Shown here: piece after piece, positions 32,861-41,092 of the stretch
Layout: every line of letters begins with the position of its first letter
Numbering within the stretch: the first letter of the stretch is position 1
Assembly: GCA_008012315.1 (NCBI GenBank)
Contig: SSEL01000007.1
Location: forward strand, 1-64,000
Direction of reading: 5' to 3'
Length of the DNA stretch: 64,000 nucleotides
Source of the DNA: Rhodospirillaceae bacterium
Lineage (GTDB): Bacteria > Pseudomonadota > Alphaproteobacteria > Dongiales > Dongiaceae
The notes under the pieces: model-generated
Databases searched by the model: none
Told to the model about the DNA's origin: nothing
The model's input: the letters and a program-made list of their open reading frames with translations, nothing else
Made by a program: the position numbers and the translations under genes

Positions 32861-33547
32861 TTAGCGTTCGGGATAGCGCTTCATGCGCTTGACGCTCATG
32901 GAGATATGGCTGCGCCGGATATGGCCGACCGCTTCCAGATCGCCCACTTCCATGGCCGCCAGGATATCGGCCATTTCACGGCGAAACACGGCGATCTCGT
33001 CCGGCAGGTTGAGATGCGGCACGGATTTTATCCAGATCCGGGTCGTCAGGTAATAGAGCCGCTCGGAAATCTCCCACAAGGGCACATTGCCGATCACCGT
33101 GCCCAGCTCCTGGAAGAAGTCGATATTGAGCTGCATGAAGGTTTTCGGTTCCGGCTTCTTCGCCAACCTGTCGCCCCGGGCCACCAGCGCGCGCATGCGG
33201 GCAAGATCGGCTTCCGTGCGGGGAATGGGATCGAGCTTGCCGATCAGCACCGCCAGTTCCATCCGCAACTGAAAGACCTGCGCCAAAGCATCGATATCGA
33301 CATCGGTCACGAAGGTGCCAACGCCATGCCGGCTTTCCAGCAGGCCTTCACTTTCCAGGCGGGTGAGGACGCGGCGGATCGGGGTGCGGGAGACGTGGAA
33401 TTCCTCAGCCAGTTCTTCTTCGGCAAGCCGTGCGCCGGGACCATATTCCAGCAGGCAGATGCGGTCGCGGATCGTTTTATAGATCCGCTCGAAACGTTCC
33501 CGCGACATGCTGATCGGACGTTCCGGCATATCGTCCTGCTCGCTCAT
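32861..33547 (-). CDS. GntR-family regulator (FadR/FCD subgroup)
   Basis: A 228-residue regulator. N-terminal winged helix (residues about 18-88: [34 protein letters not shown]) and a C-terminal all-helical FCD ligand domain. The ATG overlaps the ehuA stop (ATGA), so it is transcribed with the ectoine transporter. It probably senses a pathway intermediate and binds the FadR-like sites in the ehuB-eutB divergent promoter. This differs from the usual MocR-type EnuR regulator of ectoine clusters. Confidence 0.88.
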   Translation of the reverse strand: MSEQDDMPERPISMSRERFERIYKTIRDRICLLEYGPGARLAEEELAEEFHVSRTPIRRVLTRLESEGLLESRHGVGTFVTDVDIDALAQVFQLRMELAVLIGKLDPIPRTEADLARMRALVARGDRLAKKPEPKTFMQLNIDFFQELGTVIGNVPLWEISERLYYLTTRIWIKSVPHLNLPDEIAVFRREMADILAAMEVGDLEAVGHIRRSHISMSVKRMKRYPER

Positions 33548-34350
33548 CCCGACTCCAGCACGGCCCTCAGAAACTGTTTCGTCCGATCGTTTTTCGGCGC
33601 ACCAAACAGCTCCTGCGGTGCTCCCTGTTCGGCGATTTTGCCCTGATAGAAGAAACAGACCCGGTCGGCAAATTCTTTTGCAAAGCCCATCTGGTGGGTC
33701 ACCATCAGCATGGTCAGGTCATGCTCGGCGCCCAGCTGCCGGATCACATGCAACACCTCGCCGACCAGTTCCGGGTCAAGCGCGGAGGTGACCTCGTCGA
33801 ACAGCATCACTTTCGGCCGCATGGCGAGCGCGCGGGCGATGGCGACGCGCTGCTGCTGGCCGCCGGAAAGCTGTGCCGGATAATGTCCCTTCTTATCGGC
33901 CAGGCCGACCATGCCGAGCAATTCGGTGGCGCGGGCCTCAGCCTCCTTGCGCGACATTTTCAGCACCGTGATCGGTGCTTCGATGCAGTTCTGCAAAGCC
34001 GTCATATGGGGAAACAGATTGAAGTGCTGGAACACCATGCCGATCTTGCTGCGCACCCGCCGCAGGTGTTTCTGCGCGGCCGGCACCATCTGGCCGCCTT
34101 GCATCATATGGGTCATCGGCTCGCCATCGACCCAGATGACGCCGCCATCGATCCGCTCCAGCGTCATCAGCATCCGCAGCACCGTGGTCTTGCCGGAACC
34201 GGACGGGCCGATGATGGCCACTTTCTCGCCGCGCGAGACTTCCAGGTTGAGGTCATCCAGGACCACCAGGTTTCCATAACGTTTGGAGACGTTTTCGAAC
34301 CGAACCATGGGTTGCTGAGGTGCAAGCTGTTCAGCTGCTGCCATTGTCAT
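33544..34350 (-). CDS. ehuA: ectoine/hydroxyectoine ABC transporter ATP-binding protein
   Basis: A 268-residue ABC ATPase of the polar amino acid type. Walker [10 protein letters not shown]-loop [11 protein letters not shown], signature [15 protein letters not shown] and Walker [15 protein letters not shown] are all intact. The ATG at 34350 ([20 protein letters not shown]) overlaps the ehuD stop; the frame stays open upstream but is antisense-like there. It drives import with EhuC and EhuD, fed by EhuB. Specificity is inferred from the adjacent eut/doe genes. Confidence 0.88.
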   Translation of the reverse strand: MTMAAAEQLAPQQPMVRFENVSKRYGNLVVLDDLNLEVSRGEKVAIIGPSGSGKTTVLRMLMTLERIDGGVIWVDGEPMTHMMQGGQMVPAAQKHLRRVRSKIGMVFQHFNLFPHMTALQNCIEAPITVLKMSRKEAEARATELLGMVGLADKKGHYPAQLSGGQQQRVAIARALAMRPKVMLFDEVTSALDPELVGEVLHVIRQLGAEHDLTMLMVTHQMGFAKEFADRVCFFYQGKIAEQGAPQELFGAPKNDRTKQFLRAVLESG

Positions 34351-35006
34351 TTGGCGCTCCTGAGATTGAGGCGGCGTTCCACGATCCTGATCAAGGCGGC
34401 GGAAACCAGGCTCATGATGAGGAAGGCGATCCCGACCAGGGTGATGGGCTCGGTATAGCGGAACGTCTCGGAGCCAAGGATCTTGGCCGTCTGCATCATC
34501 TCCATGACGGCGATGGCCGAGAGCAGCGGCGTCTCCTTGAAGAGAGCGACGAGATAATTGCCAAGGACCGGGACGATCGGCGGGATTGCCTGTGGCAGGA
34601 TGATGTTTTTGAAAGTGGTCAGGCTGCTGAGATTGAGCGCCGTGCAGGCTTCCCATTGGCCGCGATGCACGCCTTCCAGCCCGGCGCGATAGACCTCGGC
34701 GCAATAGCAGCCGTAATGCAGCCCCAGCGCGATGACGCCGGCGACGAAGGCATCGAGCGTGATGCCGAAAGAGGGGAAGACGAAATAGAGAAAGAAAATC
34801 TGGATCAGCAGCGGCGTGGAGCGGATGCATTCGATGAAGACCGATACGCACCAGCCGGTCTTCGGCCCGCTCATGCGCAGGATCGCCAGGAAGAGGCCGA
34901 GCACCAGGGCAATCACGAAACCGATGGCAGTGGCTTCGATCGTCACGATCGCCGCCTGCGCCAGGACCGGCAGAATTTCGAAGGTATAATCCCAATCCCA
35001 GATCAT
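34347..35006 (-). CDS. ehuD: ectoine/hydroxyectoine ABC transporter permease
   Basis: A 219-residue HisMQ-type permease with about five membrane helices and the cytoplasmic EAA-type loop ([27 protein letters not shown]). ATG 35006 overlaps the ehuC stop (TGATG). It forms the channel with EhuC. Which of the two permeases should be called EhuC or EhuD is set by gene order only. Confidence 0.86.
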   Translation of the reverse strand: MIWDWDYTFEILPVLAQAAIVTIEATAIGFVIALVLGLFLAILRMSGPKTGWCVSVFIECIRSTPLLIQIFFLYFVFPSFGITLDAFVAGVIALGLHYGCYCAEVYRAGLEGVHRGQWEACTALNLSSLTTFKNIILPQAIPPIVPVLGNYLVALFKETPLLSAIAVMEMMQTAKILGSETFRYTEPITLVGIAFLIMSLVSAALIRIVERRLNLRSAK

Positions 35007-35734
35007 CAGACGCTCCTGCCGCGCGGCATGCCTTTGGCGGCGGTCTTTTCCAGGCGTTTCATGCCGATGGTGATGCAGAGCGACATGACGAGATACATCA
35101 GCAGAACCAGGGTGAAGATCGGAATCGTGCGCATCGTTGTCTGATTCATCTCCTGCGCCTTGAAGGCGAGGTCGGACAGCGTGATCAGCGAGACGAGGGC
35201 GGTCGATTTCAGCAATTCGATGAAGAGATTGCCCCAGGGCGGGATCATGGCGATGAAGGCCTGGGGCAGGATGATGCGGCGCAACGCCTGGAGCCGCGTC
35301 ATGTTGAGGGCGATGGTCGCCTCCCATTGGCTGCGGCTGACCGATTGCACCGCGCCGCGCACGACCTCTGCTCCATAAGCCCCGACATTCAAGCCGAGGC
35401 CGAGCACGGCGACGGTGAAGGGTTCGAGCGAGATGCCGAACAGGGGCAAAGCGAAGAACAGCCAGAACAGCTGCACCAGCGCGGAAGTGCCACGGAAAAT
35501 CTCGATATAGGTGACGGCAAGCCAGCGCAGGGGGCGGGGGCCGTAGAGCTTCGCGAGGCCTGAAACTGTGCCCATCACGACGGCCAGCAGGGAGCCGCAG
35601 ACGGCGATCTGCACCGTCAGCCAAGCGCCTTCCAGCAGGCCGGGAAAGAAAACGGAAAAGGTATGCGATGTGGCGAGCGCCGCCAGAGTTATGACGGCGC
35701 CGACAAGCATCACACTGAGCGAAAACGTGCCCAC
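35006..35734 (-). CDS. ehuC: ectoine/hydroxyectoine ABC transporter permease
   Basis: A 242-residue permease of the same family, with an extra N-terminal helix ([19 protein letters not shown]) and the loop [27 protein letters not shown]. Paralogous to the following gene; the pair makes a heterodimeric inner-membrane channel. It begins 62 bp after ehuB. Confidence 0.86.
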   Translation of the reverse strand: MGTFSLSVMLVGAVITLAALATSHTFSVFFPGLLEGAWLTVQIAVCGSLLAVVMGTVSGLAKLYGPRPLRWLAVTYIEIFRGTSALVQLFWLFFALPLFGISLEPFTVAVLGLGLNVGAYGAEVVRGAVQSVSRSQWEATIALNMTRLQALRRIILPQAFIAMIPPWGNLFIELLKSTALVSLITLSDLAFKAQEMNQTTMRTIPIFTLVLLMYLVMSLCITIGMKRLEKTAAKGMPRGRSV

Positions 35735-35796
35735 GTCAGGAACCTCCGGGCTCCGGCAAGTTGATGGCGGGGCGGTTTCATCCGCCCCGCTCTATC

Positions 35797-36672
35797 TTAT
35801 TCGCCTTTGCAGAGCTGTTCAGTGGTCATATTGGGGAGGTAGTCCTTGCCGAAACCGAGCGGCGTGACCAGGGCGATATGCTCCGGCGAGCCGATGAACT
35901 TCTTCAGCTCATTGTTGAAGGCTTCATAGAGGTCCTTGTCTTCCTTGCGGAAGCCGAAGCCGCCATGGCCTTTCACCGATTTGCCGGCGACCTCGCCGAA
36001 AGGCGGTGTCGATTCGACACCCTCGCTCTTCTTCGCCATATTGGCGATCGACAGCGCGGTCAGCGAGGCGGCATCGGCCCGGCCCGATTGCACCGCGGCG
36101 ACCAGGCTCGACTGGTCGGGCAGCATGACCAGTTGGCCCATCGGGATGCCGGCATCCTTGGCATAGCCGGCTTCGACCGCGCCCGCCATGACGGCGAGCT
36201 TCAGATCCTTGTTCCCGGCGATGCTGGAGTAATCCTTGATCTTCTTCGGATTGCCCTTCTTCACCAGCATGGCCTGGCCGATGCCGTAGGAGGGTTCGGA
36301 GAACTGAATCTCCTTGCAGCGCTTCGGATTGATGAACATGCCGGCGGCGATGATGTCGAAGCGGCCGGCTTTGAGGCCGGGGATGAGGGCGCCGAATTCG
36401 GTCAGCACGCCATCGACCTCGGGAATGCCGATCTTCTTCAGCACGGCCTTCGCCACTTCCGGCGCCTCGCCGGTCAGCTTGCCATCCGGCGTCGCATAGC
36501 CGAACGGCGCTTCATTGGCGAAGCCGATGCGGATGAAACCCTGCTTCTTCGCTTTTTCATAAACCGTCTCTGCGAAAGCAGGACGCGATGTGCTGACGAT
36601 TAGTCCCGCGGCGCCGAGGCCACCCAGGGACAGTAAAAGATGACGGCGGCTGACGTCAAAATGATGGTCCAT
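35797..36672 (-). CDS. ehuB: ectoine/hydroxyectoine-binding periplasmic protein
   Basis: A 291-residue solute-binding protein with a Tat-like signal (VSRRHLLLSLGGLGAAGLIV, cleavage near AFAET). The mature fold is the polar amino acid type: GFANEAPFGYATPDGKLTGEAPEVAKAVLKK near residues 48-80 matches EhuB. It would capture ectoine or hydroxyectoine for EhuCDA. Strong ribosome-binding site (GGAGGAGAGGA). First gene of the minus-strand unit, divergent from eutB. Confidence 0.88.
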   Translation of the reverse strand: MDHHFDVSRRHLLLSLGGLGAAGLIVSTSRPAFAETVYEKAKKQGFIRIGFANEAPFGYATPDGKLTGEAPEVAKAVLKKIGIPEVDGVLTEFGALIPGLKAGRFDIIAAGMFINPKRCKEIQFSEPSYGIGQAMLVKKGNPKKIKDYSSIAGNKDLKLAVMAGAVEAGYAKDAGIPMGQLVMLPDQSSLVAAVQSGRADAASLTALSIANMAKKSEGVESTPPFGEVAGKSVKGHGGFGFRKEDKDLYEAFNNELKKFIGSPEHIALVTPLGFGKDYLPNMTTEQLCKGE

Positions 36673-36742
36673 TCCTCTCCTCCACTGCTCGTTCGAGATT
36701 TGGTTGAAGGCATCCGTAGTGGATTTATCTCGTTGACCGATG

Positions 36743-36847
36743 TTGTGTACATCTATTCTTTCTTTCGAGCAAGGGGTGATGTATAACTGCCGATAATTCG
36801 CGAAAAGTGGCGAAATTTCCGTCTGATGGGAATATAGTTGTATACAA
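36743..36847. promoter_or_regulatory. candidate GntR (FadR-type) operators in the ehuB-eutB promoter
   Basis: Two 10-bp sites, TTGTGTACAT (36743-36752) and the perfect palindrome TTGTATACAA (36838-36847), lie 95 bp apart in the 174-bp divergent region. Both match the FadR-subfamily core TNGTNNACNA fully or with one end mismatch. The second touches the eutB ATG, so binding would block translation or early elongation; the first is 71 bp from the ehuB ATG. Confidence 0.65.
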
Positions 36848-37860
36848 TGTCAGAATCAGATCACCGGATGCCGGATTTGGCGGAGATTCAGCGCGCCGCG
36901 CAGGCGGTCGCCGGGACAGCCGAGCGGACGCCTTACGTGATTTCACCCTCGCTGACGGCCCTGGCCGGCCGGGAAATCGGCCTGAAGCTGGAAATCCGCC
37001 AGCCGATCGGCGCTTTCAAGATTCGCGGCGCCGCCAATGCGGTCAGCCGGCTCTCGCCCGAACAGGCAAGCCGGGGCGTGGGCTGCTGCTCGACCGGCAA
37101 TCATGGCCGGGCGCTGGCTTATGCGGCGGCCAAACGCGGCATCCGGGCCATTGTCTGCCTTTCCTCCCTGGTACCGCAGAACAAGGTGCGGGCGATCGAG
37201 GAACTGGGCGCCGAGGTGCGGCGCATGGGCAAAAGCCAGGACGATGCCCAGGCCGAGATCGATCGCCTGGTCATCAGCGACGGTATCACCGATATCCCGC
37301 CTTTCGATCACCCGGACATCATCGCCGGACAGGGAACCATCGCGCTGGAACTGTTGGAAGACCGGCCGGATCTCGACGCCATCGTCGTACCGCTTTCCGG
37401 CGGCGGCCTGATCAGCGGCATCGCCATCGCCGCGAAAGCGATGAAGCCGGCGATCAAGATCATCGGCGTATCGATGGAACGCGGCGCCGCGATGCAGGCG
37501 AGCCTCGCTGCAGGCCATCCGGTGGAAGTGACGGAATTGCCGACTCTGGCGGATTCGCTCGGCGGCGGCATCGGCCTTCACAACCGCTGGACCTTCGATA
37601 TCTGCCGCCGGCTGGTCGATGAGGTCATCCTGCTGAACGAAGCGGAAATCTATCGCGGCATGCGCCATCTCGCGACGGAAGAGGGCTTGATGGTCGAGGG
37701 TGCGGCCGCCGTCGGTCCGGCGGCTTTGCTCGCCGGCAAGCTCAAGGCGCCAGGCCCGATGGCCATGATCATCTCCGGCCAGAATATCGATCAACAGCAA
37801 TTCGAACTCATTGCCGCAGGCAAGCCGGTGCAGATCGGCGACATGATGGTGGAAGGATAA
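36847..37860 (+). CDS. eutB: ectoine utilization protein EutB (threonine dehydratase-like)
   Basis: A 337-residue fold-type II PLP enzyme. The PLP Lys lies in IGAFKIRGAANAVSRL near residue 57, phosphate-binding SGGGLISGIAIA near residue 185. It resembles serine/threonine dehydratases. In ectoine gene clusters EutB acts with EutC on hydroxyectoine to produce ectoine by dehydration and reduction; this is known from genetics and not from the sequence. The start is ATG 36847, overlapping the last base of the palindrome; a TTG 9 bp upstream is less likely. Confidence 0.87.
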   Translation: MSESDHRMPDLAEIQRAAQAVAGTAERTPYVISPSLTALAGREIGLKLEIRQPIGAFKIRGAANAVSRLSPEQASRGVGCCSTGNHGRALAYAAAKRGIRAIVCLSSLVPQNKVRAIEELGAEVRRMGKSQDDAQAEIDRLVISDGITDIPPFDHPDIIAGQGTIALELLEDRPDLDAIVVPLSGGGLISGIAIAAKAMKPAIKIIGVSMERGAAMQASLAAGHPVEVTELPTLADSLGGGIGLHNRWTFDICRRLVDEVILLNEAEIYRGMRHLATEEGLMVEGAAAVGPAALLAGKLKAPGPMAMIISGQNIDQQQFELIAAGKPVQIGDMMVEG

Positions 37861-37862
37861 AG

Positions 37863-38852
37863 ATGCGCGATATCTTCGTGCTGACCGAAGCCGATCTTCG
37901 GAAATTCATCTCCCTCAATCTCGATATTGTCGATGTCGTCGAGCGGGCCTTTCTGGCGCTCGCCTCCGGCAAGGTGGTTATGCCGCCGATCCTCTCGATG
38001 GATCTGCCGGATGCGCATGGCGAAGTTGATGTGAAGACCGCCTATATTCCCGGCTTCGACGGTTTTGCCATCAAGGTGAGTCCCGGTTTCTTCAACAACC
38101 CGAAGATCGGCCTGCCCAGTCTCAACGGCTTGATGATCCTGTTCTCGGCCAAGACCGGGCTGGTGGATGCGTTGCTGCTAGATAACGGCTATCTCACCGA
38201 TATTCGCACGGCGGCAGCCGGGGCTGTCGCGGCCCGGCATCTGGCGCCGCCGCATGTCGAGACCGCCGGCGTCCTCGGCACCGGCGTGCAGGCAAGATTG
38301 CAGATCGCCGCGGCCCATCTCGTCCGGCCCTTCTCGAAAGTGCTTGTCTGGGGCCGGAACGCTGAAAATGCCGCCGCCTGCGCCCGCGATATCGCAGCCA
38401 ATCTTTCTATCGAGGCGGTAGCGGTGGCGGATCCGGCAGAGGTCGTGCGGAAAAGTCAGTTGGTCGTCACCACGACGCCGGCGCGGGACCCGGTGCTGAA
38501 AGCCGACTGGCTGCATCCCGGTTTGCATATCACGGCGATGGGCGCCGATCAGGGCGGCAAGAACGAGATCGATCCCGCCGCCATCCTCGCCGCCGATCTC
38601 TTTGCCTGCGACCGTGTTTCCCAGAGCGAGACGGTGGGCGAGCTGCAAACGGCGCGGAAGGCCGGCTTCCCGGCTGACCGGATGCCGCCGGAACTGGGTG
38701 AGATCATCGCCAGAACCAAAACCGGGCGCAGCAAGGACGATCAGGTCACGATCTGCGACCTGACCGGGACGGGCGCCCAGGATACCGCCATTGCGACCTA
38801 TGCCCTGCTTGCCGCCAAGAAAGCCGATATCGGCACGATCATCAAAGCCTGA
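37863..38852 (+). CDS. eutC: ectoine utilization protein EutC (ornithine cyclodeaminase-like)
   Basis: A 329-residue member of the ornithine cyclodeaminase/mu-crystallin family. The N-terminal substrate domain contains VKVSPGFFNNPKIGLPSLNGL; the NAD(P) Rossmann motif is AGVLGTGVQARLQIAA near residue 135, followed by VWGRN. It is expected to reduce the imine product of EutB on the way from hydroxyectoine to ectoine. It starts 2 bp after the eutB stop, so the two are tightly coupled. Confidence 0.88.
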   Translation: MRDIFVLTEADLRKFISLNLDIVDVVERAFLALASGKVVMPPILSMDLPDAHGEVDVKTAYIPGFDGFAIKVSPGFFNNPKIGLPSLNGLMILFSAKTGLVDALLLDNGYLTDIRTAAAGAVAARHLAPPHVETAGVLGTGVQARLQIAAAHLVRPFSKVLVWGRNAENAAACARDIAANLSIEAVAVADPAEVVRKSQLVVTTTPARDPVLKADWLHPGLHITAMGADQGGKNEIDPAAILAADLFACDRVSQSETVGELQTARKAGFPADRMPPELGEIIARTKTGRSKDDQVTICDLTGTGAQDTAIATYALLAAKKADIGTIIKA

Positions 38853-38862
38853 CGAGGAAGAT

Positions 38863-40047
38863 ATGGCCATTTACGACAAACCCTTCACCAAGGCCGAATA
38901 TGCCAAGCGCGTCGCCGATACGAAAAAGCGCATGCAGGAGGCCGGTTTCGATCTCCTCATCTGCTCCGATCCGGCCAATATGTGCTGGCTGACCGGTTTC
39001 GACGGCTGGTCCTTCTATGTGCCGCAGGCGGTACTCGTGCATCAGGAAGAAGAATGGCCGATCTGGTTCGGCCGCGCCCAGGATGCGAAAGCAGCACATG
39101 TCACCACCGATCTTCCAGGTGACAATATCGTGCCTTTCTCCGAACGCCTGGTGCAGCACAAGACCGAGCATCCGTTCGACGAACTGGCCGATCTCATCCA
39201 AAAGCGCGGCTGGGGCAAGGCCCGGATCGGCGTCGAGATGGATGCGCATTACTATACCGCGCGCTGCCATGCCCATCTCACGAAGGGATTGCCGAATGCC
39301 AAATTCGCCAATAATGGCGATCTGGTGAACTGGGCGCGTCTCGTCAAATCCGAGACCGAGCTGAAATATATGCGCGAGGCCGGCCGCATCTGCACCGAGG
39401 CCATGAACCGGGCGATCGCCAAGATGGAGCCCGGCGTGCCGCAGAATCATGTCATTGCCGAGATCTATCATGCCCAGACCATGGGCGTGGGCGGTGTCGG
39501 CGGCGATTACGTGGCGATCTGCCCGCTGATGCCGATCGGCGAAGGGACCAGCACGCCGCATCTCACCTGGTCCGATGCGCCATTGCCGAAAAATGCTCTG
39601 GCCATGATCGAGATCGCCGGTTCGCGCCGCCATTACCATGCGCCGCTGACCCGGACCATCCATCTCGGCAAGCCGCCAGCCGGCATTCAGGATGTCGCGA
39701 AAGCCGTCGTCGAAGGTGTCGATGCCGGGCTCGCCACGGCGCGGGCCGGTGCGACCGCGGAAGAGGTCGAGGCCGCCTGGCAGGCGGTGCTGCGGCGCAA
39801 CGGTTTGAAGAAGGAAAGCCGCGTCGGCTATTCCATCGGCCTTTCCTATCCGCCGGATTGGGGCGAACGGACGGTCAGCCTGCGTCCGACCGATCTCACG
39901 GTGCTGCAGCCCGGCATGTGCTTTCACATCCAGTCAGGGGTGTGGTTGCAGGATTGGGGCGTGGCCATCTCCGAATCCTTCGTGGTGACGGAAAAGGGCG
40001 GCGAACGTCTTTGCGACGTGGCCCGCGAACTGATCGTCATCGATTGA
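38863..40047 (+). CDS. doeA: ectoine hydrolase DoeA (creatinase-fold M24 family)
   Basis: A 394-residue pita-bread-fold hydrolase that opens the ectoine ring to N-acetyl-diaminobutyrate. It has the creatinase N-domain followed by the M24 domain from about residue 165. Canonical metal Asp/Glu ligands of M24 peptidases are absent (EIAGSRRHYHAPLTRT), fitting a creatinase-like metal-free site. Stretches such as LTGFDGWSFYVPQAVLV and IGLSYPPDWGERTVSLRP match my recollection of Halomonas DoeA. ATG 38863 follows GAGGAAG, 10 bp after eutC. Confidence 0.9.
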   Translation: MAIYDKPFTKAEYAKRVADTKKRMQEAGFDLLICSDPANMCWLTGFDGWSFYVPQAVLVHQEEEWPIWFGRAQDAKAAHVTTDLPGDNIVPFSERLVQHKTEHPFDELADLIQKRGWGKARIGVEMDAHYYTARCHAHLTKGLPNAKFANNGDLVNWARLVKSETELKYMREAGRICTEAMNRAIAKMEPGVPQNHVIAEIYHAQTMGVGGVGGDYVAICPLMPIGEGTSTPHLTWSDAPLPKNALAMIEIAGSRRHYHAPLTRTIHLGKPPAGIQDVAKAVVEGVDAGLATARAGATAEEVEAAWQAVLRRNGLKKESRVGYSIGLSYPPDWGERTVSLRPTDLTVLQPGMCFHIQSGVWLQDWGVAISESFVVTEKGGERLCDVARELIVID

Positions 40048-40057
40048 TGGGACCGAC

Positions 40058-40558
40058 ATGCGCAATGGTGCGATAAAGCTCGATGATCGCGATCTCCGAA
40101 TTCTGTCGATCCTGCAAATGGAAGGCAGGATCACCAAAACCGCTTTAGCCGAACGGGTCAATCTGTCGCCGACACCTTGCTGGAGCCGGCTCAAGCGATT
40201 GGAGCGGATCGGCGTCATCGAGGGTTATCGCGCCAAGGTCGCGATCAAGCGTTTCGGCCTCACCATGGTTTTCATGGAGGCCGAATTGGAAAGCCACCGC
40301 GCGGCGGATTTCGCCCGCTTCGAAGCGGCGATGCGGGGACGGCCGGAAGTCGTGGGCTGCTGGTCGGTGGGCGGCGGAATCGACTATCTGATCCAGATCA
40401 TGGTGAGGCGCGTCGATGCCTATCAGCGCCTGGTCGACAACCTGTTGGAAAGCGGTGTCGGCTTGAAGCGCTATTATACTTATGTGGTAACCAAGCCGAT
40501 CAAGGAAGACGGCCAGTTGCCGCTGGAACAACTGGCCGCGGACCTGGCCGAAGACTGA
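40058..40558 (+). CDS. doeX: Lrp/AsnC-family regulator (DoeX-like)
   Basis: A 166-residue Lrp/AsnC protein. The helix-turn-helix (KTALAERVNLSPTPCWSRLKRLERIGVI) covers residues about 27-54, and the effector domain follows, with GCWSVGGGIDYLIQIMV. DoeX of Halomonas elongata is an Lrp/AsnC regulator encoded with doeA, which supports the name. It lies 10 bp after doeA, giving this cluster two regulators (a GntR on the opposite strand). Confidence 0.85.
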   Translation: MRNGAIKLDDRDLRILSILQMEGRITKTALAERVNLSPTPCWSRLKRLERIGVIEGYRAKVAIKRFGLTMVFMEAELESHRAADFARFEAAMRGRPEVVGCWSVGGGIDYLIQIMVRRVDAYQRLVDNLLESGVGLKRYYTYVVTKPIKEDGQLPLEQLAADLAED

Positions 40559-40570
40559 GCGTCAGCGAGG

Positions 40571-41092
40571 TCATCCACGATGTCGTAACGCCTCTTCCAG
40601 CGCCTCGCGCAAGGATTGGCTGAAGCTGCGTGGCGCCAGGATCGCCACGTGGCTCGCCTCGCGCCAGAGCGTGACGGGAATCCGATGCAATGAGGTCAGC
40701 CTGACGGCACCCACAGGAAAGGCTGGCGCGCGCAGATCAAGGCCGCAGAATCCGGCGATCAGATCGATGGCGGCCGGCATGGCGATCCGCAGCAGGCATC
40801 GCGACTGCGAAAGATCGAGCATGACGCCTTGGTCGACCGGCAGATCCGGCAGGGCGCCGGCTTTGACATATTGCAACAGCCACAGGCGCTGCGGATGAAC
40901 GCGCAGCAAAACGCCATCCGTCGCTTCGGCGGCTTGCCCCGGTGCCGGGATCGAAGATGCGCCGCAAGCCGCCGCGACCGATCCGGCGGCCTGTGCGAAG
41001 CTTTCCGGCCAGGCGTGGATTTGCGTGAGCGTCCAGCCGGTCCGTTCGCTGATCGAGGGCGTCGCTGTCGAGAGTTGCGCGGCGTCAGGCAT
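40571..41092 (-). CDS. soxG: sarcosine oxidase gamma subunit
   Basis: A 173-residue SoxG-type subunit of heterotetrameric sarcosine oxidase (GVLLRVHPQRLWLLQ, SRCLLRIAMPAAIDLIAGFCGLDL, RIPVTLWREASHVAILAPRSFS). It is the least conserved subunit; the call relies on position after soxA. The start overlaps the soxA stop by 8 bp. It converges on doeX. Confidence 0.82.
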   Translation of the reverse strand: MPDAAQLSTATPSISERTGWTLTQIHAWPESFAQAAGSVAAACGASSIPAPGQAAEATDGVLLRVHPQRLWLLQYVKAGALPDLPVDQGVMLDLSQSRCLLRIAMPAAIDLIAGFCGLDLRAPAFPVGAVRLTSLHRIPVTLWREASHVAILAPRSFSQSLREALEEALRHRG

